Positions 18,461 to 28,672 of a stretch of 64,000 bases of DNA are shown here, piece by piece. A model generated the notes under the pieces. It had not been told where the DNA came from. It did no database searches and was given only the letters and a program-made list of their open reading frames with translations. The stretch comes from Candidatus Blochmannia sp. SNP (GTDB taxonomy: Bacteria > Pseudomonadota > Gammaproteobacteria > Enterobacterales > Enterobacteriaceae): the NCBI RefSeq assembly GCF_036549215.1, contig NZ_CP144371.1, forward strand, positions 62,001-126,000. The letters are read 5' to 3'. How positions within the stretch are numbered: position 1 is the first letter of the stretch; every line of letters starts with the position of its first letter. The translations under genes were made by a program, and so were the position numbers.

Positions 18461-19834
18461 ATGAAAATAGCACGCTTACTTAATATATTGAGTATATTAT
18501 TTGCATTAAGCATTTCGCATTCTGAATCTTCTATAAATCATACGACATTTTCTACGGAAATATCAGGATTCTTACCAAGTTTAGCTCCCATGTTAGATAC
18601 AGTGCTTCCAACAGTAGTAAGTGTACACGTAGAGGGCATTCAACCAGCAAGAAAACTGACATTACCTAAAGAATTTAAATATTTTTTTGGACCAGATATA
18701 CCCGGAGGAAACTTCGGATCTAGACCATTTGAAGGATTAGGATCAGGAGTTATTATTAACGCTAATAAAGGTTATATTATTACCAATAATCATGTTGTAA
18801 ATGGCGCAGATAAAATTAAAGTACAACTCAACGACGGTCGAGAATTTGATGCCAAATTAATAGGGCATGACGAACAAACTGATCTAGCATTACTTCAATT
18901 ATCAAAATTTAAAAATCTTTCTGAAATAAAAATAGCTGATTCCGATATCTTAAAAGTTGGCGATTTTGCTGTTGCAATAGGCAATCCTTTTGGATTAGGT
19001 CAAACTGCAACTTCTGGTATTGTATCAGCATTAGGAAGAAGCGGTTTAAACCTTGAAGGACTAGAAAATTTTATACAAACCGACGCCTCTATAAATAGAG
19101 GAAATTCTGGAGGGGCTTTAGTAAACTTACATGGAGAATTAATTGGAATTAACACTGCTATTTTAACACCTGGTGGAGGAAATATTGGTATCGGTTTCGC
19201 TATTCCTAGCAATATTGTAAAAAATTTAAGTCAGCAACTAATCGAATTTGGAGAAGTAAAGCGTGGACAATTAGGAATTAAAGGAACGGAATTGACTGCT
19301 GATATTGCTAAAGCACTTAATATAGATGCACAACGTGGAGCATTTGTTAGCGAAGTTTTACCGGGAACTGCAGCTGCTAAAGCAAATATAAAAGCAGGAG
19401 ATATTATCGTATCTATAGAAGGGAAACCAATAAAAAATTTTGCAGAATTAAGAGTCAAAATCGGTACCACTACTCCAGGTAAAATTATAAAACTAGGATT
19501 ATTACGAGATGGAAAAATACAAACAATATCAGTTTTACTAGATGATAGCGCCTCCGTTAGCACCAGTGAAGAGGTATTAACTCCTGCATTACAAGGAGCT
19601 TTTTTAAGTAATGGATATTTAAAAGATGGGACAAAAGGGGTGCAAGTTGAAGAAGTAACCAAAGATTCTCCAGCTTATTCTATTGGTCTACAAAAAGGTG
19701 ACATAATCATTGGATTAAATCGAACAAAAATACATAACTTATCTCAACTACGTAAAATTTTAAACGAAAAACCATCCGTTATAGCGCTTAATATTGTTCG
19801 CGGAGATACAAATATATTTCTGCTGCTACGTTAA
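18461..19834 (+). CDS. degQ: Periplasmic serine endoprotease DegQ
   Basis: DegQ degrades misfolded periplasmic proteins. The 457-residue protein has an N-terminal signal peptide (about 20 residues), a trypsin-like domain with the catalytic His in NNHVV, Asp in DEQTDLALL and Ser in NRGNSGGAL, and two PDZ domains (about residues 260-350 and 375-455). The length and its place after zapG favour DegQ over DegP. It is probably the only HtrA family protease here, as degS, next in E. coli, is absent. Catalytic residues are intact. Confidence 0.93.
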   Translation: MKIARLLNILSILFALSISHSESSINHTTFSTEISGFLPSLAPMLDTVLPTVVSVHVEGIQPARKLTLPKEFKYFFGPDIPGGNFGSRPFEGLGSGVIINANKGYIITNNHVVNGADKIKVQLNDGREFDAKLIGHDEQTDLALLQLSKFKNLSEIKIADSDILKVGDFAVAIGNPFGLGQTATSGIVSALGRSGLNLEGLENFIQTDASINRGNSGGALVNLHGELIGINTAILTPGGGNIGIGFAIPSNIVKNLSQQLIEFGEVKRGQLGIKGTELTADIAKALNIDAQRGAFVSEVLPGTAAAKANIKAGDIIVSIEGKPIKNFAELRVKIGTTTPGKIIKLGLLRDGKIQTISVLLDDSASVSTSEEVLTPALQGAFLSNGYLKDGTKGVQVEEVTKDSPAYSIGLQKGDIIIGLNRTKIHNLSQLRKILNEKPSVIALNIVRGDTNIFLLLR

Positions 19835-19835
19835 T

Positions 19836-19861
19836 TTATATTGACTTAAAAATCAATATAA
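19836..19861. terminator. Weak hairpin between convergent degQ and murA
   Basis: TTATATTGA (19836-19844) pairs with TCAATATAA (19853-19861) across an 8-base loop, directly after the degQ stop. The stem has little G/C and no clean T-tract, so it is at best a modest bidirectional terminator. Confidence 0.4.
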
Positions 19862-20088
19862 CTAGCAAAACAAGATCTAATCTATTTTTAAACACTTAAA
19901 TAAAAGTAAATATTTAATAAATCATAAATAATAAAATAAGTATTATAACTGATTTTAATTAATACTGTAATACATCATATCTTAAACATATATTAAATAC
20001 ATACTTACAAATGTTATTTATTAAAAAACACTTTTACATAAAAAAATCACAAAACCATTTAAATAAAAATCATTATGCATCTGATAAG

Positions 20089-21357
<1,269 letters not shown>

Positions 21358-21401
21358 TTAAGGTCAATTGCATACTAATATCATAGTAATTGAAATCTGC
21401 T

Positions 21402-21659
21402 TCATATATTATATAACATATGCTTTTTATTCTTCCATTCTTCAGGATTAAATGCATGAATAGATACAGAATGAATTTCATTATTTAATATATGTTGCAT
21501 AAGAGGAGCATATACTATTTTATGCCGTTCTAATTCACTCATATTATAAAATATATGGCCTATAGCGATAATTTGACAATTATTTTCATAAAAAGAAACA
21601 TGCACTTCATCTAATAACAAATTTTTTAATAAAATACTTTTAACTTCATTCTCATTCAT
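21402..21659 (-). CDS. ibaG: BolA family protein IbaG
   Basis: IbaG is a small BolA-like protein that works with monothiol glutaredoxin in Fe-S handling in E. coli. Beginning at the ATG at 21659 (MNENEVKSILLKNLLLDEVH) it has 85 residues, against 84 in E. coli; a TTG three codons upstream is possible but less likely. The segment VYAPLMQHILNNEIHSVSIHAF contains the conserved family histidine. It sits immediately upstream of murA, as in E. coli. Confidence 0.92.
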   Translation of the reverse strand: MNENEVKSILLKNLLLDEVHVSFYENNCQIIAIGHIFYNMSELERHKIVYAPLMQHILNNEIHSVSIHAFNPEEWKNKKHMLYNI

Positions 21660-23304
21660 AAGCTTCAAGCCATTTCAATAAATACAATTAATAGTAGAAC
21701 AGATAATTATCTTAATTATGTTCTATTAAAAAATTATTTTAAGTTGTTATTTTTAAATTAATATATCCTGAAATTTATTATTTAATTTTAATCTTGAATA
21801 ACTAATTATTTAGTTTTATTTTTAGTTAATATATAACGATCATCATTACTATCCTTATCCCTCAATAAAAATATATCGAGAATAAAATATAAATTTATAT
21901 ATTAAATATATCTACAAAACTTTTTTATACCTATAGATATATATTGTATATAACAATATCTTTTATTATTTAAAATTCTATACGCTACATTTATTATCAT
22001 TAAACTGATTTTAATAAAATTAACTTGTTCAAATATAAAATTACGTCAAGTTCATTTTTATTTTTAAAAGTAAAATAAAAATGAATGATTTGACAAAAAA
22101 TTTTGTTATATACTCATTGACATCATATTTTATTGAAACATTATTCTTATGCTATTAGATTAAGTATGATGATTCAATGGTAATTAATCATAATCGTCAT
22201 TAACCTATTTTATAAGAATAAAAATTTAAGCATTTATAAAATTTATAAAATATTAAATAATATAAAAAAATAAAATTGTACTTATACACCAATTATTTCA
22301 CTAATCTAGATATTATTAATTATTATTAATTTATAATATTTTAACTACATTCTAATAAGTTTCATATTTATATATTTATAATCAAAAAATAATATTAAAC
22401 ATTACAAAAAATAATACTTTTATAAATTTTTATTAAAATAACACTTTAAATTATATCAATAAATACACCACTAACTATATCCAATTACCAAATGCAGTTG
22501 ATAATTTTAAACAATCTTTATTATAATCGATAATATTATTTTTAACTATTTTTGGGATGTACATATTTATAATTACTAATATTATCAAAATAATAATAAT
22601 TCTCATACAACTTAGAATTTTTATTTTAAATTTATTAAAAATAAATTTTCCAACAATATTAAAAATAGATTAAACAACAATACATTTTATTATAAATGCA
22701 ACAACATTATCATATTTATAATTTAATTATTAATAATATATTTTATATAAATTATAATTTTATTACTTAATATAAAAATTATTTATCTTCAAATAAAAAT
22801 TATATTTCTAATAAAAATAAACGTAAAAATTACATATGTAAATATATAAGTTACACATGTTATGTGTAACTTATATCACTTAATACAATACAAGTTAATA
22901 ACAAAATATTATTACAAATTAAAATTGAAAATACCCAGTCTATCAGAAATAAATAACACTTAAATCAAACACATATTACTATATATTAGTAATATAAATT
23001 TAAAAATTAATAACTAAACTACAAATTAATATATTGAAATTAATTCCATTATATGTCTCCTTAGATTAATGAATATATTGTCATTTCTATCTATACACTA
23101 TATTTAATGTAGTGGTGAATAATTATTTTCATCATATCATTTTATGAAAAAATATCATCTTATACGTAGTTTTTCAGACCAAAATAACATTAAAATTAAT
23201 AATCACAACAATAATATTTAATCTATATCACCTACTGATAGTATTTTTATTATTTAAGACATAAATAAATATTCAATCATAGCCATGACATAAGAGATAG
23301 CATA
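21660..23304. other. 1.6-kb gene-less stretch between ibaG and lptC
   Basis: In E. coli this interval contains mlaB-mlaF (phospholipid transport), kdsD and kdsC. None is recognisable here, and no frame on either strand has a credible composition. The two flanking genes diverge. The only structured element noticed is the 15-bp inverted repeat at 22844-22876. I read the region as eroded DNA. Confidence 0.6.
22844..22876. repeat. 15-bp perfect inverted repeat with a 3-base loop
   Basis: Bases 22844-22858 pair exactly with 22862-22876, with GTT at the centre. The core is AAGTTACACAT. It lies in gene-less DNA about 430 bp before lptC, so a terminator role for a present-day gene is not obvious. 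Confidence 0.75.
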
Positions 23305-23907
23305 ATGTTTTATACACCTAAATTATTAAACAAAAATAAAAAATATATTTTTATTTCAATTTTATCAATATTAACAATAATCTTTTTATCCATTATTATA
23401 AAAAAATTATTAATCACCTTTAATACGCCACTAAATTCATTGGTCAATAAAGAAACATATACTCATCAAGGTAACGATGTAGTGATTAACATATATCATA
23501 CAACAGGACAACTTAAATTTAAATTAACAGCATATTGTATTCAACATTTTTCAGATCAAAAAATCACTTGGTTTATATGCCCTGACATTACTGCTTTTAA
23601 TGAACAAAATACTCCAATATGGAAAATTACAGCAAATCAAGCTAGATTAAATCATGAAAAGACACTACATTTATACGGCCACGTTCATATGAATAGTTTA
23701 ATAGATAGTGCATATTTTCGATCCATTGAAACGAACCAAGCGATAATTAATCTAATAACTCAAGATATTATTTCAAACAAAAAAGTAATTATACATGGTC
23801 ATTATTTTTATTCTGTTGGGATGAAAATGCATGCCAATCTACATACACAAACAATCAAATTAATTGATAGTACACAAACTTATTATGAAATTCAATATAT
23901 GCGGTAA
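23305..23907 (+). CDS. lptC: LPS export protein LptC
   Basis: LptC is the single-pass inner-membrane anchor that passes LPS from the LptB2FG extractor to periplasmic LptA. The 200-residue protein has one N-terminal transmembrane helix (about residues 14-35) followed by a periplasmic beta-jellyroll domain. Features shared with enterobacterial LptC include WKITANQARLNHEKTLHLYG in the middle and the conserved gene order lptC-lptA-lptB. The 3' end overlaps lptA. Primary similarity is moderate, so the call rests on both sequence and synteny. Confidence 0.92.
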   Translation: MFYTPKLLNKNKKYIFISILSILTIIFLSIIIKKLLITFNTPLNSLVNKETYTHQGNDVVINIYHTTGQLKFKLTAYCIQHFSDQKITWFICPDITAFNEQNTPIWKITANQARLNHEKTLHLYGHVHMNSLIDSAYFRSIETNQAIINLITQDIISNKKVIIHGHYFYSVGMKMHANLHTQTIKLIDSTQTYYEIQYMR

Positions 23908-24445
23908 AAACAAAACAATACTTATCTGTATTAACATATTTTTTATGTTTACGTGCTCCCATGCCACAACGCATAAAAAAACACAAATAATTCAAATTTG
24001 TTCTAAACACCAATCAATTAATATGCTAACTAATACAGTAATTTTTACAGATCAAGTTATTCTTAAATATAAAGACATCAATCTTCATGCAGATAAAATG
24101 CTAATCTCTCACACAAAAGATATACATCATTTATCTGTAATAGAAGCACATGGAAAACCTGCCATTTTAAATCAAACACAAGAAAATACGGAGAATACAA
24201 TATTTGCTCAATCATTGATAATATATTATAGTACTAACGATGATACTATCACTTTTATTGGGAATGCTTATATAGAACAATCAGGAAATTCTATAAAAAG
24301 TGATAAAATAATATACTCAATAAAAAAAAAACAAATAAAAGCTATTTCTAATCAAGGAAATAAAGTTATTACAACTTTATTAGCAAACCAATCTAAAAAT
24401 ATATTTAATGTACACTATATAATTAATTCTAATTTGATAGAGTGA
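23885..24445 (+). CDS. lptA: LPS periplasmic bridge protein LptA
   Basis: LptA polymerises into the periplasmic bridge that carries LPS to LptD. The ATG at 23885 is preferred, because MKFNICGKNKTILICINIFF forms a signal peptide ending near CSHA; the frame is open 7 codons upstream. The mature domain has the OstA pattern: TNTVIFTDQVILKYKDINLHADK, EAHGKPAIL and ITFIGNAYIEQSGNSIKSDKI all align with E. coli LptA. The E. coli tail rich in Lys/Gln is shortened. It overlaps lptC by 23 bp, and its stop overlaps the GTG of lptB (GTGA). Confidence 0.93.
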   Translation: MKFNICGKNKTILICINIFFMFTCSHATTHKKTQIIQICSKHQSINMLTNTVIFTDQVILKYKDINLHADKMLISHTKDIHHLSVIEAHGKPAILNQTQENTENTIFAQSLIIYYSTNDDTITFIGNAYIEQSGNSIKSDKIIYSIKKKQIKAISNQGNKVITTLLANQSKNIFNVHYIINSNLIE

Positions 24446-25167
24446 CAACACTTACTATAAGAAATTTATCCAAGATCTACAAAGGACGGCATGTAGTTAA
24501 TGATATAAGTTTATATCTCTCTTCTGGAGAGATCGTTGGATTATTAGGTCCAAATGGTTCAGGAAAAACTACAACGTTTTACATGATATTAGGAATTGTT
24601 CAACATAATTCCGGCAACATTTTACTTGGTGAAAAAGATATTAGCCTATACCCAATCTATCTTAGAGCTCGATTGGGTATAGGCTATTTGCCTCAAGAAA
24701 GCTCAATTTTTCGTCGATTAACTGTATTTGACAATTTAATGGCTATATTACAAACCCAGCGTAATCTTAATACAACAAAACGCAATAAACTTATTATAGA
24801 ATTAATGCATAACTTCCATATCAGTCATCTACGAAACAATATTGGTCAAACATTATCTGGAGGAGAACGAAAACGCGTAGAAATTGCGCGAGCATTAGCT
24901 GCTAATCCTAAATTTATATTACTTGATGAACCTTTTTCTGGGGTTGATCCAATCGCAATAACAGATATACAAAAGACCATTAAACAACTTCAATCCCAAA
25001 GACTTGGAGTGTTAATAACCGATCATAATGTAAGAGAAACGTTACGTATATGTGAACGAGCGTATATCATTAATCAAGGAAAATTAATTGCTCATGGTTC
25101 TCCCAATGAGATATTGAATAATAAAAATGTACAACAAGTATATTTAGGAAATATGATTAAATTGTAA
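24442..25167 (+). CDS. lptB: LPS export ABC transporter ATPase LptB
   Basis: LptB powers LPS extraction from the inner membrane with LptF and LptG. The start is GTG, overlapping the lptA stop, and gives MTTLTIRNLSKIYKGRHVVN. Walker A is GPNGSGKTT, the Q-loop is YLPQESSIFRRL, the signature is LSGGERKRVEIARAL, Walker B is FILLDEPFSGVDP and the switch histidine is in ITDHNVRET. The length of 241 equals E. coli. An internal 16-bp inverted repeat lies at 24642-24686 within the coding sequence around the Q-loop. Confidence 0.98.
   Translation: MTTLTIRNLSKIYKGRHVVNDISLYLSSGEIVGLLGPNGSGKTTTFYMILGIVQHNSGNILLGEKDISLYPIYLRARLGIGYLPQESSIFRRLTVFDNLMAILQTQRNLNTTKRNKLIIELMHNFHISHLRNNIGQTLSGGERKRVEIARALAANPKFILLDEPFSGVDPIAITDIQKTIKQLQSQRLGVLITDHNVRETLRICERAYIINQGKLIAHGSPNEILNNKNVQQVYLGNMIKL
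24642..24686. repeat. 16-bp perfect inverted repeat inside lptB
   Basis: Bases 24642-24657 pair exactly with 24671-24686 across a 13-base loop. Both arms encode conserved LptB residues (left SLYPI, right LGIGYL before the Q-loop), and both lie fully inside the reading frame. Confidence 0.8.
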
Positions 25168-26113
25168 TCATGCTATAAACCATGATTGATATATACAAAT
25201 TAAAACATTAACCATTTCTAATAATTGCACATACCAATATTTATCAAAATTAGTCCATACTAACGGAATAAATAATTTAAATCAAAATAAATGTTAGTTT
25301 ATGAAAATAATCTAATTATAAAACTACACATGTTTTATATAGTATCTGTATAAAACATAAAATTTCATTAAATAATGAGAATTATTTTAAAAAACCTTCT
25401 GATACAACAGATAGTAATTATAGACGTCATGGTTTAATATGCTTATTTATAGGGATATTGTATAATATGCCTATAACCCCTTTTGTAAACGTAAGTAATG
25501 TATATTTGAGATGACACATACTTTATTGCTAAAAACACAAAACATTTATCTTACTATTTCAAATTACTTTATTTTCGTTCAGAAATCATTAATTTTTTAA
25601 CTACTATTCTATATCCTCTTTTAAAAAAACTTTATTTTTAATTTCCTTATTTTTATTATATCAGCTTAATTAAAACATACTATTGTTATTGGTATAATTA
25701 CAAATGTTATAAACACATCAATTTTAGTTGATATATACTATTAATCTTACACTATCATATTTTCATTTGCTAAAAACAAAAAGAATAACAATAATTATTA
25801 AAATCATTATTTATTAGTTTTACTTGCAATCAAAAATATCTAATTTAAATAAAATTATATGTCTAATTTTATTAGTAATACTAAAATCATCACCAAAAAT
25901 TTTTAAATATTATTTAAAAACTTAATATTTCTATACACAAGTAGATACAGACAAAATTACTAAATATAATTTTATATAAAAAATTAAAATTACTTATATA
26001 TAAATGTGCAATCATTACATATTCATGTTTGATAAAAAATTATATTTTTACATAAACACACTTAATTATTCCTAATATAATAAATAATTAATTAAATAAA
26101 TAATCCAAAAATT
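25168..26113. other. 946-bp gene-less stretch between lptB and the metal ABC permease
   Basis: The flanking genes converge. There is a short AATCATG/CATGATT hairpin right at the lptB stop (25166-25187) that may end its message, and a TTATAGG/CCTATAA hairpin near 25447-25477. No reading frame with credible composition is seen. A substrate-binding protein gene for the adjacent transporter might be expected here, but I recognise no trace of one. Confidence 0.5.
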
Positions 26114-26974
26114 TTATTTTTTATGGTACATATAAAACAAAATACCTTTATTTCTTCCAAAAAATACCGAAATTAAAAATACTATACTACCACATAGCAC
26201 TATAGCAGGACCTGCTGGAAAAACCATATAAAATGCTCCAAGCAATCCTATCCATGAACACAACACAGCGATTAATACTGATAACAAGAGCATATTTATT
26301 AAACTCTTAACCCAATACCGAGCTGATAACCCAGGTAACATCATTAACCCAACAGACATTAAAGTACCAGTTACTTGAAAACTTGCTATTAAATTTAACA
26401 TAACTATTGATAAAAAAACTATTTGAATAAATTTAGATGCCTTAATGCCATTTTCTCTCAAAAAATCTGGATCAAACGTTTCAATAATCAAAGCCCTATA
26501 AAGTAATGCAACAGTAAGTAGAGTTATTGTTCCAATTACTCCAATACATTTTAAATTCAATAGATTCACAGATAAAACAGATCCAAACAATAAATCTAAT
26601 AAATCCATATTAGGACCATGCAATGACATTAATATCACTCCAAGCGCTAAAGATCCAAGATAAAATCCAGAAAAACTAGCATCTTTTTGCAACAATGTTT
26701 TTTCACTAATCCAATTAGACAATATCGCAACAACTAAACCAGAAACAAATCCTCCTATACTCATTATAACAAATGACATACCCGAAAAAAAATATGCTAT
26801 AGCCACTCCTGGTAATATAGAATGAGACAATACATCTCCCACTAGACTCATACGTTTTAACATTAAGAAATTACCAATTGGCGTCATACTAATAGATAAT
26901 ACACAACAAGCAACTATAGCTCTACGCATATAACCGCAGTTAATAAAAGGATCAAACAACATATAAATAGTCAT
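26114..26974 (-). CDS. Zinc/manganese-type ABC transporter permease
   Basis: This is a multi-pass permease of the ZnuB/TroC/AztB family (ABC-3), about nine hydrophobic segments. Diagnostic pieces are MRRAIVACCVLSISMTPIGN, LMLKRMSLVGDVLSHSILPG (the family's conserved cytoplasmic stretch), and LMSVGLMMLPGLSARYW. The start at 26974 (MTIYMLFDPFINCGYMRR) is preferred over 27016 because family members begin shortly before the MRRA segment; the ATG at 26962 is also possible. It follows the ATPase gene. Zinc as substrate is inferred from the Zur-like operator upstream of the operon. It is more like the AztB type than E. coli ZnuB, so I give no symbol. Confidence 0.87.
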   Translation of the reverse strand: MTIYMLFDPFINCGYMRRAIVACCVLSISMTPIGNFLMLKRMSLVGDVLSHSILPGVAIAYFFSGMSFVIMSIGGFVSGLVVAILSNWISEKTLLQKDASFSGFYLGSLALGVILMSLHGPNMDLLDLLFGSVLSVNLLNLKCIGVIGTITLLTVALLYRALIIETFDPDFLRENGIKASKFIQIVFLSIVMLNLIASFQVTGTLMSVGLMMLPGLSARYWVKSLINMLLLSVLIAVLCSWIGLLGAFYMVFPAGPAIVLCGSIVFLISVFFGRNKGILFYMYHKK

Positions 26975-27052
26975 ATTTTTTACCAAAATAAATATAATAT
27001 ATATTAATAATTTCACATATAAAATAATATGACATCACACAAAATTAAACTA

Positions 27053-27703
27053 TCATATTTGTGCAGAAGGATTCCAAATACTACAAGAATGAGTTAGTGA
27101 TAATATATTAGGAAAATATTCAGTGACTAATTCGTCATTATGCAACGCAGCAATCACAGTACAACCTTGCCTACAAAGCAGATTTACAGAACGTATCATT
27201 ATTTTACAAGTATTTGTATCAACACCTTGAAACGGTTCATCAAGTAAAATTAATGATGCCTGTTGCGTTAATATTCTAGCAAATAACATACGTTGAACCT
27301 GTCCACCTGATAAGTTCTCTATATATTGATTTAATAAATCCAATAATTTTACTTGTTCTAAAGAACGCCAAATTAAAATTTTTTGACGTCGATTTAGTCT
27401 TTTTAACAAATTTATTCTAGGCCAACAACCCATAGATACTACATCAAAAACAGTTAGTGGAAAATGATAGTCTATAGTTTTATCCTGAGGTAAATAACTT
27501 ATACGAGGTTTACCTCTTTTTCCAAATTCTAATGTACCAGATATTGGGGGTAATAATCCGGCTAATGTTTTTAATAAAGTAGATTTTCCTATTCCGTTAG
27601 GTCCTACAATAGCAATCATACTGCCATACTTAATACGGCCGCTCACAGATGGACTAACATTACGACCATAGTAACCTGCTATTACATTATATAATGTCAT
27701 CAT
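27053..27703 (-). CDS. Zinc/manganese-type ABC transporter ATPase
   Basis: This is the ATPase partner of the permease. The start at 27703 or 27700 (MTLYNVIAGYYGRN) fits the family; the longer frame to 27763 overlaps another small ORF. Walker A is GPNGIGKST, the Q-loop region is SYLPQDKTIDYHFP, the signature is LSGGQVQRMLFARIL, Walker B is SLILLDEPFQGVD and the switch His is in ALHNDELV. At 216 residues it is compact. It lies 17 bp downstream of the 46-residue ORF and probably shares its Zur-controlled promoter. No substrate-binding protein gene is adjacent. Confidence 0.88.
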   Translation of the reverse strand: MMTLYNVIAGYYGRNVSPSVSGRIKYGSMIAIVGPNGIGKSTLLKTLAGLLPPISGTLEFGKRGKPRISYLPQDKTIDYHFPLTVFDVVSMGCWPRINLLKRLNRRQKILIWRSLEQVKLLDLLNQYIENLSGGQVQRMLFARILTQQASLILLDEPFQGVDTNTCKIMIRSVNLLCRQGCTVIAALHNDELVTEYFPNILSLTHSCSIWNPSAQI

Positions 27704-27720
27704 GTAGTTACATTGTATTG

Positions 27721-27861
27721 TTATGGTAACAAGGCAGACCAAAGAATAGCAGCCCATAAACATATCAATATCAATAATGCCATAAGCATGCGAGCTAATC
27801 CTGAAGCAATAAACAATTTCATACCAATAGATAAACGTTGTTTAGAACAAAACGATGACAT
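27721..27861 (-). CDS. 46-residue single-helix membrane protein, first ORF of the metal transporter operon
   Basis: I do not recognise the family. The ORF starts MSSFCSKQRLSIGMKLF and ends LWAAILWSALLP. It has a short basic N-terminal segment and one hydrophobic helix (about residues 17-46) rich in Ala, Leu and Trp. This composition is unlike chance frames in this genome, which read as Ile, Lys, Asn and Tyr, so it is likely coding. AAAGAGAG lies 5 bases before the ATG, a fair ribosome-binding site. It lies 23 bp downstream of the Zur-like palindrome and 17 bp before the ATPase gene, so it is probably co-transcribed with the transporter. A role as accessory subunit is inference. Confidence 0.68.
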   Translation of the reverse strand: MSSFCSKQRLSIGMKLFIASGLARMLMALLILICLWAAILWSALLP

Positions 27862-27884
27862 GCAACTCTCTTTGAGAAATTAGA

Positions 27885-27907
27885 GTTATGTTATAACATA
27901 ACATTTA
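27885..27907 (-). promoter_or_regulatory. Zur-box-like operator upstream of the metal ABC operon
   Basis: On the minus strand the site reads AAATGTTATGTTATAACATAAC, in two halves ATGTTAT and ATAACAT. This fits the enterobacterial Zur operator, whose consensus is GAAATGTTATA, one base, then the inverse. I count 19 agreements in the 22 informative positions. It lies 23 bp before the start of the 46-residue ORF, a normal place for repression. A Zur gene with all its metal ligands lies at 46146. Zn-dependent repression of this operon is therefore a strong inference. Confidence 0.72.
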
Positions 27908-28213
27908 TTAAAAACCTTTAATCTAATCTTAATTCCTTCAATCACAATTACACTGCCCCTCCTATCCGCTTAATTAAGCCTCACAAAACTTTCAATTATA
28001 ACCCTTTCTAATGCTTATTAGCATCCATCCTAAATCCTCTAAGTATAACTATTACATACAAACATGTTAATTTTAAAAAATAAACTACATCTATTCAGGA
28101 TTATAAAATACATTTAGTTCACTTTAACGTAATAATTATAAATTTCAAAGCAAAAATTTAAAATATGTAGATGTTTTTATATTTTTCTATTGTAATAACT
28201 CTTATGCAGACAC

Positions 28214-28296
28214 TGCCGAAGGCCGGGGTCGAACCGGCATACTATAAAAGTGATTGATTTTGAGTCAATTGCGTCTACCTATTTCGCCACTTCGGC
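28214..28296 (-). tRNA. leuX: tRNA-Leu (CAA)
   Basis: On the minus strand it begins GCCGAAGTGGCGAAATAGG, like E. coli leuX, has the anticodon loop CTCAAAA (anticodon CAA, reading UUG), a long class II variable arm, and the T arm GGTTCGACCCC. The acceptor stem GCCGAAG/CTTCGGC is perfect. The CCA tail is not encoded: GTG follows the discriminator A. In E. coli leuX also lies near lptFG, which supports the name. Confidence 0.95.
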
Positions 28297-28672
28297 AAAT
28301 AAACAAATACACTTAAAAAACATTTTCTAAATCAAAATTTAATAATTAAGCTTTATATATATTCATAAAGTTTAATCTTAGCACATAAAAATTGATTTAT
28401 TCATATTCACTAAACTTAATTATTGAAATTATAAAATCATATTCTTATTTTAACACCATTCATAGCAATAAATATATCATACATTTTTATTTCTCTCAAC
28501 TACACCTATCACTTATAGCTCTTGTTTTATATAAAATTATAAATATCATATTTATCTCTGATACACTTATTACTGACAAGAATATTATAATTGATTACAT
28601 TAATATATTTTACTCTTGCATATTTATACATTATAATACCTGGTAAATAAATATTATATGAAATTTTATTAT
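28297..28672. other. Spacer between tRNA-Leu and the LysR gene
   Basis: This 376-bp A/T-rich region contains the promoter of both flanking genes, which diverge. An 84-codon open frame at 28392-28646 has the Ile/Tyr/Asn/Ser-rich composition of chance frames in this genome and no recognisable domain, so it is not called. Confidence 0.5.

Noticed and set aside
19231..19662. 143-codon frame antisense to degQ
   Set aside because: It is a shadow of the degQ coding sequence without its own signals.
27704..27763. N-terminal extension of the metal ABC ATPase to 27763
   Set aside because: The extra residues do not fit the family and overlap the better-supported 46-residue ORF in another frame.
28392..28646. 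84-codon open frame ahead of the LysR gene
   Set aside because: Its composition (Ile, Tyr, Ser, Asn) is what chance frames give in this A/T-rich DNA, and it has no domain or clear ribosome-binding site.
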